Origin: an uncultured Sphingomonadales bacterium
GTDB taxonomy: Bacteria > Pseudomonadota > Alphaproteobacteria > Sphingomonadales > Sphingomonadaceae
DNA: 64,000 nucleotides
Direction: 5' to 3'
Assembly: GCA_903821605.1 (NCBI GenBank)
Contig: CAIJLZ010000017.1
Coordinates: 117,853-181,852 of the forward strand
Position 1 is the stretch's first letter, and the number at the start of each line of letters is the position of its first letter. The translations under genes and the position numbers were made by a program. Shown in pieces: positions 34,723 to 44,229 of this stretch. The notes under the pieces are model-generated. The model searched no databases. It saw only the letters and a program-made list of their open reading frames with translations, and was not told where the DNA came from.

Positions 34723-35529
34723 TTATTTGTCTGAAAACTGCGGCGCGCGCTTTTCGATAAACGCCTCGACCGCCTCATCATGGTCTTCGGTAAAGTGGGC
34801 GAGCGCCTGATAGGCGGCGGATATTTCCAGCAGCGGTGCCAGCTTCATGTCCTGACCTTCGCGCAGCAGGCGCTTGGCCATGCGGGTGGCGTGGCCCGGA
34901 TTGGCGGCGATACTGCGCGCCACTTCCATCGCGCGCGCCAGCACTTGATCATGCGGCACGACTTCGGCGACAAGGCCATATTCCAGCGCCTTGGCGGCAT
35001 CAATGGTGTCGCCCGTCAAGGTAAGCAGGCTGGCGCGCGCCATGCCGATGATGCGGGGCAACAGCCATGCCCCGCCATCGCCTGGGACCAGCCCAAGCTT
35101 GACGAAGCTTTCGGCGAATACCGCACTTTCCGACGCGATGCGCACATCGCACATGCACGCAAGGTCCAGCCCGGCCCCGACTGCCGCCCCATTCACAGCA
35201 CATATCACCGGCACTTCCAGTTCATATAGCGCCGTCGGGATCAACTGGATGCCGGTGCGATAGGAGTTGCGCAGCGCAAACGGCTCACCGGCAAACATGC
35301 CGCTCTTGTCATGCATGTGTTTGACGTTGCCGCCCGCACAAAATGACTTGCCCGCGCCGGTCAGGACGATGGCGCGCACCGTGCGGTCGCGGGTCATCTC
35401 GGCACAGAAATCGGCGATTTCCTCGCTATAGGCGGTTTCAGAGATGGCGTTGCGCGTTTCCGGGCGATTGAGCGTGGCCATCACCACCGGGCCATCGCGT
35501 TCGATCAGCAAAAAAGGTGCCTCAGCCAT
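34723..35529 (-). CDS. Crotonase-family protein (enoyl-CoA hydratase/isomerase)
   Basis: 268 residues. The oxyanion-hole segments SFCAGGNVK and NGAAVGAGLDLA are present. The segment that carries the second catalytic glutamate of hydratases reads FAESFVKLGLVPGDGG, with Phe at the position of that Glu, so an isomerase, thioesterase or other crotonase reaction is more likely than water addition. GGGGAGAG precedes ATG 35529. It is divergent from the LysR gene at 35645. Confidence 0.88.
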   Translation of the reverse strand: MAEAPFLLIERDGPVVMATLNRPETRNAISETAYSEEIADFCAEMTRDRTVRAIVLTGAGKSFCAGGNVKHMHDKSGMFAGEPFALRNSYRTGIQLIPTALYELEVPVICAVNGAAVGAGLDLACMCDVRIASESAVFAESFVKLGLVPGDGGAWLLPRIIGMARASLLTLTGDTIDAAKALEYGLVAEVVPHDQVLARAMEVARSIAANPGHATRMAKRLLREGQDMKLAPLLEISAAYQALAHFTEDHDEAVEAFIEKRAPQFSDK

Positions 35530-35644
35530 GTCGTTTCTCTCCCCGGATTCAAAGCCGCGCGCGGGCGGTATGATGATGTCGCTATGCCTTTGGCACTGTT
35601 GCTGCTAATATTAATTTCGCTCACATTGATAGCGGATCGATATC

Positions 35645-36544
35645 ATGGACCTGCGCCAACTTCGCTACTTTACCGTATTGGCTGAAACGCTCAACTTTCA
35701 TCGCGCGTCGGAGCGTCTGCATATGTCGCAACCGCCGCTCACGGTCGCGATCCGCAAGTTGGAGGATGAGCTGGGCGTCGCCTTGTTCGAACGCGATCCG
35801 CGTGGCGTTCGGCTGACGGCGGCGGGCCTTGCCGCCTTGCCACCCGCGCGGGCCGCGCTGGCCCAGGCTGAACAGGTGCGGGAAGCCGCGCGCCAAGGGG
35901 CCAGCGGGGTGCGTGGCAAATTGGCGGTTGGCTTTATCGGATCGGCGGTTGGTGCCTTGCTGCCCCGGATCATTTCCTCTTTCCGCCAGACCTATCCCGA
36001 GGTCGAATTGGTGCTGGAGGAAATGAACAGCGCCGAGATTGTGCACGCGATTACGGAGCGCAAGATCGATGTTGGGCTGGTACGCCTGCCATTGCTCGAC
36101 CCGGCGCCGGTGGTGATTGATGTGATCGAACGCGATGAATTGGTCGCGGCCTTGCCTGCCCATCGCATGCCGTCGCGCCGGCGCGCCCTGCGGTTGGCCG
36201 ATCTCGCCGATTATCCATTCGTGATCTATAGCCCGCTCAGCGTGTTGCGCGCGACCATCTTGCTGGCGTGCCAACAAGCGGGTTTTGCGCCACGGATTGC
36301 ACAGGAGGCGATGCAGGTGCAGACCTTGCTGGGGCTGGTGCAGGCGGGTCTTGGGGTGGCGCTGGTCCCGGCGCGCACCGCCCGTTTCGCCCCTGAGGGG
36401 GTGAAGCTATTCCCCCTCGTTGATCCCATGGCGATTGAAATGGGGATTGTTCGTGCAGTTGACGCGGGACCGCTTGCCCGGAACTTCGTCACGGCGGCAC
36501 TGGCGTCAACTGATATTCAATCGGTATCGGAAACCGCGAAATAA
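35645..36544 (+). CDS. LysR-family transcriptional regulator
   Basis: 299 residues: wHTH LRQLRYFTVLAETLNFHRAS and RLHMSQPPLTVAIRKLEDEL, then an effector domain beginning about residue 90 (GKLAVGFIGSAVGALLP). This subgroup includes BenM/CatM-like regulators of aromatic and acid catabolism. It sits between the divergent crotonase gene (114-base gap) and the acyl-CoA dehydrogenase pair 74 bases downstream, either of which it may control. Confidence 0.92.
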   Translation: MDLRQLRYFTVLAETLNFHRASERLHMSQPPLTVAIRKLEDELGVALFERDPRGVRLTAAGLAALPPARAALAQAEQVREAARQGASGVRGKLAVGFIGSAVGALLPRIISSFRQTYPEVELVLEEMNSAEIVHAITERKIDVGLVRLPLLDPAPVVIDVIERDELVAALPAHRMPSRRRALRLADLADYPFVIYSPLSVLRATILLACQQAGFAPRIAQEAMQVQTLLGLVQAGLGVALVPARTARFAPEGVKLFPLVDPMAIEMGIVRAVDAGPLARNFVTAALASTDIQSVSETAK

Positions 36545-36618
36545 ATATTTGATCGCACCGGATTGTCGGCGCATCGCCAATCAAGGCGAGGAATCCAGCC
36601 CGCCATTTTGTTACGAGG

Positions 36619-37773
36619 ATGCCGCAAGTGTTCGATACGCTCACGCTCGCTTCGCTATCGCCCGAGGATGAGGCGCTTCGCCCGCAGATTCGCGCGTTTC
36701 TCTCGCGCCATCTTGACGGTCTGCCGCTCGATCGCCGGGCGCGTTCATGGCAGGGTTTTGATGCCGATTTCAGCCGCAAGCTCGGCGCGGCGGGCTTTCT
36801 CGGCCAGACGCTGCCGAAGGAATATGGCGGCGGGGAATTGGGGCCATTTGCCCGTTTCGTGATTGTCGAGGAATTGCTGAGCGCGGGCGCACCGGTTGCG
36901 GCGCATTGGATTGCGGACCGCCAGAGCGCGCCGCTTATCCTCAATTACGGCACCGAAGAGCAGCGTCGCAAATATATCCCGGCGATCTGCCGGGGTGAGG
37001 CGTTATTCTGCATCGGGATGAGCGAACCGGGTTCGGGTTCCGACCTTGCGAGCATCCGCACCCGTGCCGACCGGACAGACAAGGGGTGGGTGGTGAATGG
37101 CCAGAAGAACTGGACCACCCATGCCATGCACTCGGACTATATGATTGCGCTGCTACGCACCTCCGGCACGATTGCCGACCGGCAGGCGGGCCTGTCGCAG
37201 TTGATCATCGATCTGAAGGCGCCGGGCGTGACAGTGCGCCCGATTGTCGACCTGAACGGCGATGCCCATTTTGCCGAAGTGTTTTTCGAAAATGTCGAAC
37301 TCGGCCCCGATGCCCTGATTGGCACCGAAGGCGAGGGCTGGAAGCAGGTCACGGCAGAACTGGCGTTTGAACGTTCGGGGCCAGAGCGGATCTATTCCAG
37401 TGTCGTGCTGCTTGATGCGTGGATCGCACATCTTCAGTCGGTCGGCCGTACCGATGCCCATGGGCTGGTTGGCCGCCTGATGACCGAACTGGCCGCGCTG
37501 CGGGCGATGTCGATTGCCTGCACCGCCCGGCTGGTGCTGGGCGAAAGTCCGGTGGTTGAAGCGAGCATCGTCAAGGATCGCGGCACGACCTTTGAACAGG
37601 AACTGCCGATGGCGATTGGCGATGATCTGGCCGCCCATCCGGATGAAGTGGTGAGCGACGATCTGCATCGTGCCTTGCTCTATGTCACCCATATTGCGCC
37701 CAGCTTCTCGCTGCGTGGCGGTACGCGCGAAATTCTGCGCGGCATCATCGCCCGCGGCATGGGCCTGCGTTGA
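36619..37773 (+). CDS. Acyl-CoA dehydrogenase, first of a pair
   Basis: 384 residues, full length for the family. CIGMSEPGSGSDLASIRTRA is the FAD/substrate signature, VNGQKNWTTHA the central beta domain, and RGGTREILRGIIARGMGL the C-terminal FAD contact. The usual catalytic Glu in the YEG motif reads RGG, so the base is probably in LAFERSG, as in FadE-type enzymes. It is followed after 14 bases by a shorter ACAD gene; such pairs often form alpha2beta2 enzymes on bulky acyl-CoA side chains. Confidence 0.92.
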   Translation: MPQVFDTLTLASLSPEDEALRPQIRAFLSRHLDGLPLDRRARSWQGFDADFSRKLGAAGFLGQTLPKEYGGGELGPFARFVIVEELLSAGAPVAAHWIADRQSAPLILNYGTEEQRRKYIPAICRGEALFCIGMSEPGSGSDLASIRTRADRTDKGWVVNGQKNWTTHAMHSDYMIALLRTSGTIADRQAGLSQLIIDLKAPGVTVRPIVDLNGDAHFAEVFFENVELGPDALIGTEGEGWKQVTAELAFERSGPERIYSSVVLLDAWIAHLQSVGRTDAHGLVGRLMTELAALRAMSIACTARLVLGESPVVEASIVKDRGTTFEQELPMAIGDDLAAHPDEVVSDDLHRALLYVTHIAPSFSLRGGTREILRGIIARGMGLR

Positions 37774-37787
37774 AAGCGGAGAGAAAC

Positions 37788-38765
37788 ATGGACATCAACG
37801 AACTTCTCGAACCTTTCGCCCGTATGCTCGACACGGCGGCGGCCCCTGCTTTGGTGCGGGCGGTGGAAGGCGGCGCATCTGCCGCGCCGATGTGGCAGGA
37901 ACTGCTGGAATCGGGTTTCCTCGATGCGCTGGTCGCCGAAGACAAGGGCGGCGCCGGTCTTTCGCTGGGCGATATCGAACCGCTGATCGAAGCATTGGGT
38001 GCCCGTGCGGTGCCCTTGCCGGTGGCGGAGACGATGGTCGCGCGCGCGTTGCTGGCCGATGCCGGGCTGGCTGCACCTGATGGGCCGATTGCCTTGGCGA
38101 CATCGGCCACATCCGGCCAGATGGTGGTTTGTGCCCTAGTGGCAGCGCATGTGCTGGTTGATACCGGGGCGGAGCTCATTCTTGCCGATATCGCTGATTT
38201 GATCGTGACGCCGACGGGGGTGCATCATGCACTGGCCGCGCGGGTTGCGTGGACGGGTCGCCCGCAGGGTCAATCACTACCACGCCCGGCCCATGGCTTG
38301 CGCCGGATCGCCGCGTTGTTGCGGGCGGCGCTGATTGCCGGTGCTGCCGGACGCTTGATCGAGATGACGACCGCCTATGCGAATGAGCGCGTTCAGTTTG
38401 GCAAGCCGATTGGCCGCCAGCAGGCATTGCAGCAGAATCTTGCGGTGATTGCCGAAGATGCGATTTCGGCCCGATTGGCGGCCCAGCTTGGTTGCGCTGG
38501 CGGTCCGACTGGATCGCTGGTCGCGGCGGCGACCGCCAAGGCGATGACGTCCGCCGTGGTTGCCCGGATCGCGGCGACGGCCCATGCGGTGCACGGCGCG
38601 ATTGGCGTCAGCGAGGAATATGATCTCCAGCTGCTGACCCGCCGGTTGCACGAATGGCGGCTTGCCGATGGGTCGGAAGGCTATTGGCACAAGGTGATCG
38701 GCGAGGCCCGGCTAGCCGATCCTGCTGGTTCGATCGATTGGGTGCGAAACGCCGTTTTCGCCTAG
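37788..38765 (+). CDS. Acyl-CoA dehydrogenase, shorter second subunit
   Basis: 325 residues from ATG 37788, preceded by GCGGAGAG. The N-terminal helical domain and the C-terminal ANERVQFGKPIGRQQALQQN and HAVHGAIGVSEEYDLQLLTR segments are clear; the central beta domain is shortened, and the SGSDLA and GGT signatures of its partner are missing. This is typical of the non-catalytic or half-site subunit of heteromeric ACADs. It overlaps the convergent MBL gene by four bases at its end. Confidence 0.9.
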   Translation: MDINELLEPFARMLDTAAAPALVRAVEGGASAAPMWQELLESGFLDALVAEDKGGAGLSLGDIEPLIEALGARAVPLPVAETMVARALLADAGLAAPDGPIALATSATSGQMVVCALVAAHVLVDTGAELILADIADLIVTPTGVHHALAARVAWTGRPQGQSLPRPAHGLRRIAALLRAALIAGAAGRLIEMTTAYANERVQFGKPIGRQQALQQNLAVIAEDAISARLAAQLGCAGGPTGSLVAAATAKAMTSAVVARIAATAHAVHGAIGVSEEYDLQLLTRRLHEWRLADGSEGYWHKVIGEARLADPAGSIDWVRNAVFA

Positions 38766-39820
38766 GCCGGGATACCCGACCACCATTGAATGCGGTCATC
38801 ATCGGTCGTGACAGTGGCGAGGCCGCGTACCTTGAGACAGGCGAGATGGGCAAGCGTCTCGCCTGCGGCCATCATCCCGATCTCGGCGGTGATGGCGCGC
38901 TTGAACAATAATGGGAAGACATCGACCGCCCGCATCGGGCGTTCGAGCAAGGCCGCGTGCATGATCCGCAGGCTCTCTTCATGCCCCGCAATCAGGGCAT
39001 CAATCCGTTCATGCAGCCCATGAAATGGTCGGCCATGCGAGGGCAGGACCAGCACATCGTTCGGCACGATCTGCTTGATCCGGGCAAGGGTGAACAGCCA
39101 GTCGCTTAACGGATCGGCGTCTGGCTCATAGGAATAAACCGAGACATTGCTTGAGATGCGCGGCAGCACCTGATCGCCCGAGATGAAGAGCTTGAGATCC
39201 GGGCAATAGAGGCAGACATGTTCAGGCGAATGACCACTGCCGATCACGACTTGCCATTCGTGGCCGTTGATTTCAATCCGCTGGCCATGGCCAAGGGCGT
39301 GGAATGAGTCCGGCAAAGGGTAGATCATGTGCCCGAACTGGCCAAAGCGTGACCGGTAATGGTCCACCGCATCGTCATCCAGGCCCGCCGCCCGGTAGAA
39401 ATCAAGCGCCTGCTGTGGCGCAGGGCGGCCAATATCCCACGCCAGCGTCCGCAACGTGAAATATTCCAGCCGGCTCATCAGCAATTGGGTGTTGAATTCT
39501 TCGGCCAGCCAGCCGCTCAACCCGGCATGATCGGGGTGCATATGGGTGCAGATCACCCGCTTTGGTGGCGCGGCAGAGAAGAGATCGTCTGAAATCTGCC
39601 GCCATGCGGCGAGCGCGGCCGAACTGCGCAGTCCAGTATCGACCACGGTCCAATGGTCGCCGTCGCGGAGTAGCCAGATGTTGATCGCGGCAAGATCCGG
39701 GCCGACCGGCATGGTGGCCCAATAGACCCCGCCCATGATTTCCGCGCGTTCGCCCGAGCCCGTCGCAGGGGCTTCGAGATCGAGATAGAGCGGTTGGTGG
39801 GGGCGGGATGTCGAGGTCAC
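38762..39820 (-). CDS. MBL-fold metallo-hydrolase
   Basis: 352 residues starting at GTG 39820, with AGGAAGGC about eight bases ahead. The zinc motif HMHPDHAGL is at residues 93-101 and HSPEHVCLYC follows. The C-terminal region (GLHERIDALIAGHEESLRIM) resembles the winged-helix extension of LACTB2-like hydrolases, which act on thioesters or RNA. In this neighbourhood an acyl-CoA or lactone hydrolase is the likelier role. It converges with the ACAD pair. Confidence 0.87.
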   Translation of the reverse strand: MTSTSRPHQPLYLDLEAPATGSGERAEIMGGVYWATMPVGPDLAAINIWLLRDGDHWTVVDTGLRSSAALAAWRQISDDLFSAAPPKRVICTHMHPDHAGLSGWLAEEFNTQLLMSRLEYFTLRTLAWDIGRPAPQQALDFYRAAGLDDDAVDHYRSRFGQFGHMIYPLPDSFHALGHGQRIEINGHEWQVVIGSGHSPEHVCLYCPDLKLFISGDQVLPRISSNVSVYSYEPDADPLSDWLFTLARIKQIVPNDVLVLPSHGRPFHGLHERIDALIAGHEESLRIMHAALLERPMRAVDVFPLLFKRAITAEIGMMAAGETLAHLACLKVRGLATVTTDDDRIQWWSGIPA

Positions 39821-40024
39821 TTGGCTGCCTTCCTAGAATTTCGGCTTGTGATGATGTTCTATTCACCGTGCCGTGATTTGACCATTGTGTATAGCGGATT
39901 ATGAGAAACAGATGGGGTTGACCATCGCAGATGATCATGCACGACTTTCATTTCGTGCCACGACAAGGTGAAAGGACTCAACTCGAATCGGTGCGGCACA
40001 AGATGCCATCAATGGGGAACTGGA

Positions 40025-40582
40025 ATGAGCATGGACGAACAGCAACTGGACCTCAGCGCGCTTTGGGATGCGCATTGCTATCATGAATTTGAGACAAGAG
40101 ACGCGAGCGCGACCATGGCGACGATGGTGGACGAACCCTATGTCAACCATATCCCGACCATGACGGGCGGGGTGGGGCACGATCATCTGAAACGCTTTTA
40201 CACCCATCATTTCGTCAACTCCAATCCCGAAGACATGAAGATGGTCCCGATCTCGCGGACGGTCGGCAAGGACCGGGTGGTGGATGAAATGCTGTTTTGT
40301 TTCACCCACACGCGGGAGATTGACTGGATGCTTCCCGGCGTGCCACCGACGGGCAAATATGTCGAGGTGCCGTTGATTGCGATCGTCTCATTTCGCGGCG
40401 ATAAGCTGTATAATGAGCATATTTATTGGGATCAGGCATCGGTGCTGGTCCAGATCGGGCTGCTCGATCCCACCGGCTTGCCGGTGGCGGGGGTCGAGTG
40501 TGCCCGCAAGTTGCTCGACAAGACATTGCCCTCCAACACGTTGATGAAGGCCTGGGCAACGAGCGAGGGCAAGCCGGTCTAA
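40025..40582 (+). CDS. SnoaL-like (NTF2-fold) protein
   Basis: 185 residues from ATG 40025 with GGGGA six bases upstream; the open frame extends earlier without homology. The text ALWDAHCYHEFETRDASATM, then MVDEPYVNHIPTMTGGVGHDHLKRFY, is typical of SnoaL-type polyketide-cyclase/ester-cyclase-like proteins. It is separated from the convergent MDR gene by a terminator hairpin at 40649. The reaction is unknown; it could be an isomerase or hydrolase of a ring product. Confidence 0.8.
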   Translation: MSMDEQQLDLSALWDAHCYHEFETRDASATMATMVDEPYVNHIPTMTGGVGHDHLKRFYTHHFVNSNPEDMKMVPISRTVGKDRVVDEMLFCFTHTREIDWMLPGVPPTGKYVEVPLIAIVSFRGDKLYNEHIYWDQASVLVQIGLLDPTGLPVAGVECARKLLDKTLPSNTLMKAWATSEGKPV

Positions 40583-40648
40583 TCACCCGGTGGTCGGATC
40601 AGCGGCGTGTGGGGTATCTGCACATGATCAGGCCGTTTTTTACGGGCA

Positions 40649-40675
40649 GGGCCATTCCCCATCGGAGAATGGCCC
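40649..40675. terminator. Rho-independent terminator hairpin
   Basis: Nine-base arms GGGCCATTC and GAATGGCCC enclose a nine-base loop and are followed by CCTTTT, between the ends of the convergent SnoaL and MDR genes. It probably terminates the plus-strand gene. Confidence 0.8.
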
Positions 40676-40692
40676 CCTTTTCCCCGCCAGTC

Positions 40693-41727
40693 TTACTTGG
40701 CCGTATCTTCCGGCGTGTCGAGTGCGACGAGTGCCTTGCCGATGGTCTTGCCTGACATCAGTTCGCTATAAGCCGCCGGGGTATTGGCGATGCCATAAGT
40801 GATATGTTCCATCACCTTGATCTTGCCTTCGGCGATCCATTTTTCGAGCTGATCGAGCGCGGCCGGGACCTTGTCTTGATAATAATGGAGGAGGAAGCCC
40901 TGCATGGTGAGCTGGCGCGCCACCACTTCCCACAAATTGGTGATCGGGTTGGGATTGTCGGTGCGGTTATAGTCGGCAATCATGCCGCAGCAAACGATCC
41001 GGCCCTGCACCTTCATGGTCAGCAGCATCTCGTTCAGGGTCGGGCCGCCAACATTGTCATAATAAATGTCGACACCTTCCGGCGCGAGGGCATTGACGGC
41101 GGCGGCGATGCCCGGCGTCTTATTATAGTTGATCGCGTGGTCGAAACCGAGTTCCTCGGTGATCAGCTTGGCCTTGTCGTCGCTCCCCACAATGCCGATG
41201 ACCTTACAACCGCGCAGCTTGGCAATCTGGCCCGCCATGCCGCCGGTGGCACCAGCGGCGGCGCTGATCACGACGGTCTGGCCCGGCTGGATGTGGCCAA
41301 TTTCATGCAGACCGACATAAGCGGTCGTACCCGAACCGCCGAGCGGCCCGATATAATAGGAAATCGGCGTGTCACCCTTGGGTTGCAGCTTCTGGAGCAG
41401 GATGGTGTCGCTATCGAGGATGGAATAATCCTCCCAATGGTTGAGCGCGAACACAATGTCGCCCGGCTGATGATCGGGGTTGTTCGACTTCAGCACACGG
41501 CCGACGCTCGGCCCGCGCACCACACCACCCAGCGGGATCGGCGGGAAGTAATTGGCTTTGCCGTCAAGCCAGCCACGGATCGCCGGTTCAAGCGAGAAAT
41601 ACAGGTTGCGGACGAGAAACTGGCCGGGGCCGGGTTCCGGGATCGGGGTTTCGATCATGGCGAAATCCTCGATCTTGGGATTGCCGATCACATGTTTGAT
41701 CAGGGTGACTTGACGGTTCTGCGGCAT
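40693..41727 (-). CDS. NADP-dependent medium-chain reductase (LTB4DH/CurA-like)
   Basis: 344 residues. LYFSLEPAIRGWLDGKANYFPP at the N-terminus and ISAAAGATGGMAGQIAKLRGCK (Rossmann) are marks of the leukotriene B4 dehydrogenase/CurA subgroup of zinc-free MDR enzymes, which reduce the C=C of enones with NADPH. AAGGAGTACGC precedes ATG 41727. A SnoaL gene lies 32 bases upstream and a paralogous reductase (42493) beyond it, all leftward. Confidence 0.93.
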   Translation of the reverse strand: MPQNRQVTLIKHVIGNPKIEDFAMIETPIPEPGPGQFLVRNLYFSLEPAIRGWLDGKANYFPPIPLGGVVRGPSVGRVLKSNNPDHQPGDIVFALNHWEDYSILDSDTILLQKLQPKGDTPISYYIGPLGGSGTTAYVGLHEIGHIQPGQTVVISAAAGATGGMAGQIAKLRGCKVIGIVGSDDKAKLITEELGFDHAINYNKTPGIAAAVNALAPEGVDIYYDNVGGPTLNEMLLTMKVQGRIVCCGMIADYNRTDNPNPITNLWEVVARQLTMQGFLLHYYQDKVPAALDQLEKWIAEGKIKVMEHITYGIANTPAAYSELMSGKTIGKALVALDTPEDTAK

Positions 41728-41759
41728 GCGTACTCCTTGAGATATCTGGTGCTTAAAGG

Positions 41760-42284
41760 TTATTGGGCGAACAGCGGGTGGGTGGTGTCCATATTGTCGG
41801 CGTAAAAAGGTGCGCCGCCATTATCGGTGGATGGCAGGCTCTGGATGCCGTGCATCAGGAAGCGCAGCGCCGAGATGCGCCATTCACCATGGCGGCGGGC
41901 GAAGTCGAATTGGTAGCGGCCGAAGATCATATTGTCATGGTCGATGCCCTGATCATTCGGACCCCGCACCACGGTGCAATTGCCCGTTTCTGCATGGCCA
42001 GTTTCGCTGCCGACATGCATGCGCGGGATCGCCAGCATATGGAGCCGGCGAGAATAGCCGGCCTCAAGCGCGGTGACCCAAGGGATGAAGCCAGCGGTGT
42101 CGCCGCTCCACATGCCGAAATCGAAGCTGGCATCGTCCCAGAATAGCTTGGCAAGGCCGGACCAGTTTTTCCAGTCAACTGCATAGGCATAGGCTTCAAT
42201 CAGCGTGCGGCAGGCGGCTTCGTTGATCAATTGCCGGACGGCTGCCAATTCGTCGCCCGAAAGATGCAGGGTATTTTCAGCCAT
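41760..42284 (-). CDS. SnoaL-like (NTF2-fold) protein
   Basis: 174 residues from ATG 42284 with AGGAG six bases ahead. LINEAACRTLIEAYAYAVDW, then LAKLFWDDASFDFGMWSGDTAG and a C-terminal WRISALRFLMHGI match the SnoaL_4 pattern. It is cotranscribed with the MDR reductase downstream (32-base gap). Its place between two enone reductases suggests it isomerises or dehydrates the substrate of one of them; this is inference from position. Confidence 0.82.
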   Translation of the reverse strand: MAENTLHLSGDELAAVRQLINEAACRTLIEAYAYAVDWKNWSGLAKLFWDDASFDFGMWSGDTAGFIPWVTALEAGYSRRLHMLAIPRMHVGSETGHAETGNCTVVRGPNDQGIDHDNMIFGRYQFDFARRHGEWRISALRFLMHGIQSLPSTDNGGAPFYADNMDTTHPLFAQ

Positions 42285-42492
42285 GCCCAACTCCTGTGGA
42301 ATGATCTTGTCGTGGGGGACATCATCTCATTTGTCGCAGCGCATTGACCACTATGAGATGAACCAGCGTTGGCCGATTTTTATCGGCTCATCACCATGTT
42401 GGTTGACCATCCTCACCGTGCAGGCGTTGCCCGGCCGCGATGGCGCATCAAGCATCGCGACCGTTGCGGCGGCACCGTCCCTAGTCGTGCCC

Positions 42493-43521
42493 TTAGGCGT
42501 CAGCGACCTTGACCAGCAGCTTGCCATCATGCTGGCCGCTAAACAGCAGGTTGAACGTGTCCGGAATGTGTTCCAGCCCCTCGCGGACATCGACCTTGTA
42601 GGCGAGCTTGCCCTCTTTCAACCAGCCGCTGATCGCGGTGTACATTTCTTCTGCCAACGGGGTGCCAAGGCAATCGGCGACAAGGAAACCTTCGATCCGT
42701 GCGGTCTTGACCAGCAGGTTCCACATATTGCCCGGTCCGGGCTGTTTTTCGGTCGCATTATAGCCGGAGATCATACCGCACACGACGGTCCGGGCGTTTT
42801 TGGCCATGTTATCGAGCGCGGCTTCCAAGATCTTGCCGCCGACATTTTCGAAGAACACGTCAAAGCCATTCGGCAGTTCGCGCGCCATGGCGGCGGAGAG
42901 ATCACTTTCCGCGCGATAATCGATGCAGGCGTCATAGCCGAACAGTTCGATGGCCTGTTTGCATTTGGTAGGACCACCGGCAATGCCGACGATCTTCGAT
43001 GCGCCCCGCAACCGCGCCATTTGCGCGACCAGCGAACCAACACCCCCCGTCGCGCCGCTGATCAGCACGGCATCGCCCGCCTTCATCCCGGCGCGGTCAA
43101 ACAGGCCATAATAAGCGGTGAGGCCTACCGGCCCCAGCGGGTGTAAAAAGGAGACCAGTTCATGCTGATCCGGCTCGACCACCGGGCTGAAGAAATAGCC
43201 GGGACCGACGGCGTAATCCGACCATGATCCCAGGCCGGAGACCATGGTGCCCACCGGCAAATTCGGGTCATTGGATTTGACCACCGGGCCAAGCACCACG
43301 GCGGTGACCGGCGCGCCCAGCGGGATCGGCGTGAAATAATTGCCGCCTGCATCCATCCAGCCCCGGATCGCGGGGTCCATTGCCGTGTAGAGCACGCGCA
43401 CCATGATTTCGCCTTCGCCCGGTTCCCGGACGGGGCCTTCGCGATATTCATAGTCACTGCGCTGCGGGATGCCGACGGGACGCTTGACCAATAGCCATTC
43501 ACGGGTCGTCAGGATGGACAT
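42493..43521 (-). CDS. NADP-dependent medium-chain reductase (LTB4DH/CurA-like)
   Basis: 342 residues and a paralogue of the reductase at 40693: LYTAMDPAIRGWMDAGGNYFTP, then LISGATGGVGSLVAQMARLR. It lacks the zinc ligands of alcohol dehydrogenases, as the subgroup does. CGGAGAGAAG leads into ATG 43521. It starts a three-gene leftward run with SnoaL and the second MDR. A wide gap of about 700 bases lies upstream. Confidence 0.93.
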   Translation of the reverse strand: MSILTTREWLLVKRPVGIPQRSDYEYREGPVREPGEGEIMVRVLYTAMDPAIRGWMDAGGNYFTPIPLGAPVTAVVLGPVVKSNDPNLPVGTMVSGLGSWSDYAVGPGYFFSPVVEPDQHELVSFLHPLGPVGLTAYYGLFDRAGMKAGDAVLISGATGGVGSLVAQMARLRGASKIVGIAGGPTKCKQAIELFGYDACIDYRAESDLSAAMARELPNGFDVFFENVGGKILEAALDNMAKNARTVVCGMISGYNATEKQPGPGNMWNLLVKTARIEGFLVADCLGTPLAEEMYTAISGWLKEGKLAYKVDVREGLEHIPDTFNLLFSGQHDGKLLVKVADA

Positions 43522-44229
43522 GTCTTCTCTCCGGGATGTTATCGTTGATGGCGAAAATTAGACCGGCGCTGCCCGCCATCTGTCAACCATCACCAGTGAC
43601 AGGCGACAATCTTGTCTGGTGCGTTGAGCTGGCTGCTGCCGATTGTCCCCCAGAAAGCTGGCGAGCATTCTGGGTCACTCGCGCCGCCGGTCAACGAACC
43701 ACGCGTGTTGATATTGGCTGAAGACCTGTCTTACAGGCTGTTATGTCAGAAAAGCGGCCCGACCCACGCGCAAAAAAAACGCCGTCCCAGCGCACCATTA
43801 AGGCCGGAAAAGCGTGTTTTCTCATGATGTTCGGTTTGAAGTGATAGCGTGGACCGCGAGGCTCCCCCACCTACGCGCTGTCGCGGTCCACACTGATCTT
43901 TGCGGGTGCGGCATCCTCTCCCAAGGACTTATTTTTATCCGCGAGACCGACATAGAGGCGTCCCCCCAGATCGGAAACCGATTCTTACAGATCCATGTCA
44001 TTTTGGGTGCGGGTGTGGCAAATTTGCACTGGCAGCAGTCAACAGGCCGCCGTTTGGCTCGGCGGAGGGGAGCACAGGCTGTTGGGACTTTCCCTTAGTG
44101 CGGCGCGGCATGGGCGACTTTAGTCTGATCGACATGCATCCCCCCGGGCGACTAGATTGACCAAGATCATTGGAAGTTGATCGGCGTTGGGGCAGGCCAC
44201 CCGCGCCTAGTGGATATTGGAGTAACAAC
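43522..44229. other. Wide intergenic gap with a possible decayed PilZ-like sequence
   Basis: 708 bases with no intact gene. From ATG 43744 one frame reads MSEKRPDPRAKKTPSQRTIK and continues AGKACFLMM to a stop after about 33 codons; the R..R..K.GK pattern recalls the start of sphingomonad PilZ-domain proteins. Another frame then reads VIAWTARLPHLRAVAV, vaguely like VIDCTVRNLSDTGA of that family. A frameshifted remnant is possible but weak. The last part holds the promoter and GGAG ribosome site for the GNAT gene at 44230. Confidence 0.3.

Noticed and set aside
39860..42420. Repeated TTGACCAT near 39876, 39928 and 42401 as a second operator
   Set aside because: Short, asymmetric and found near several unrelated starts; TTGACC is expected often at this length, so it was not called.
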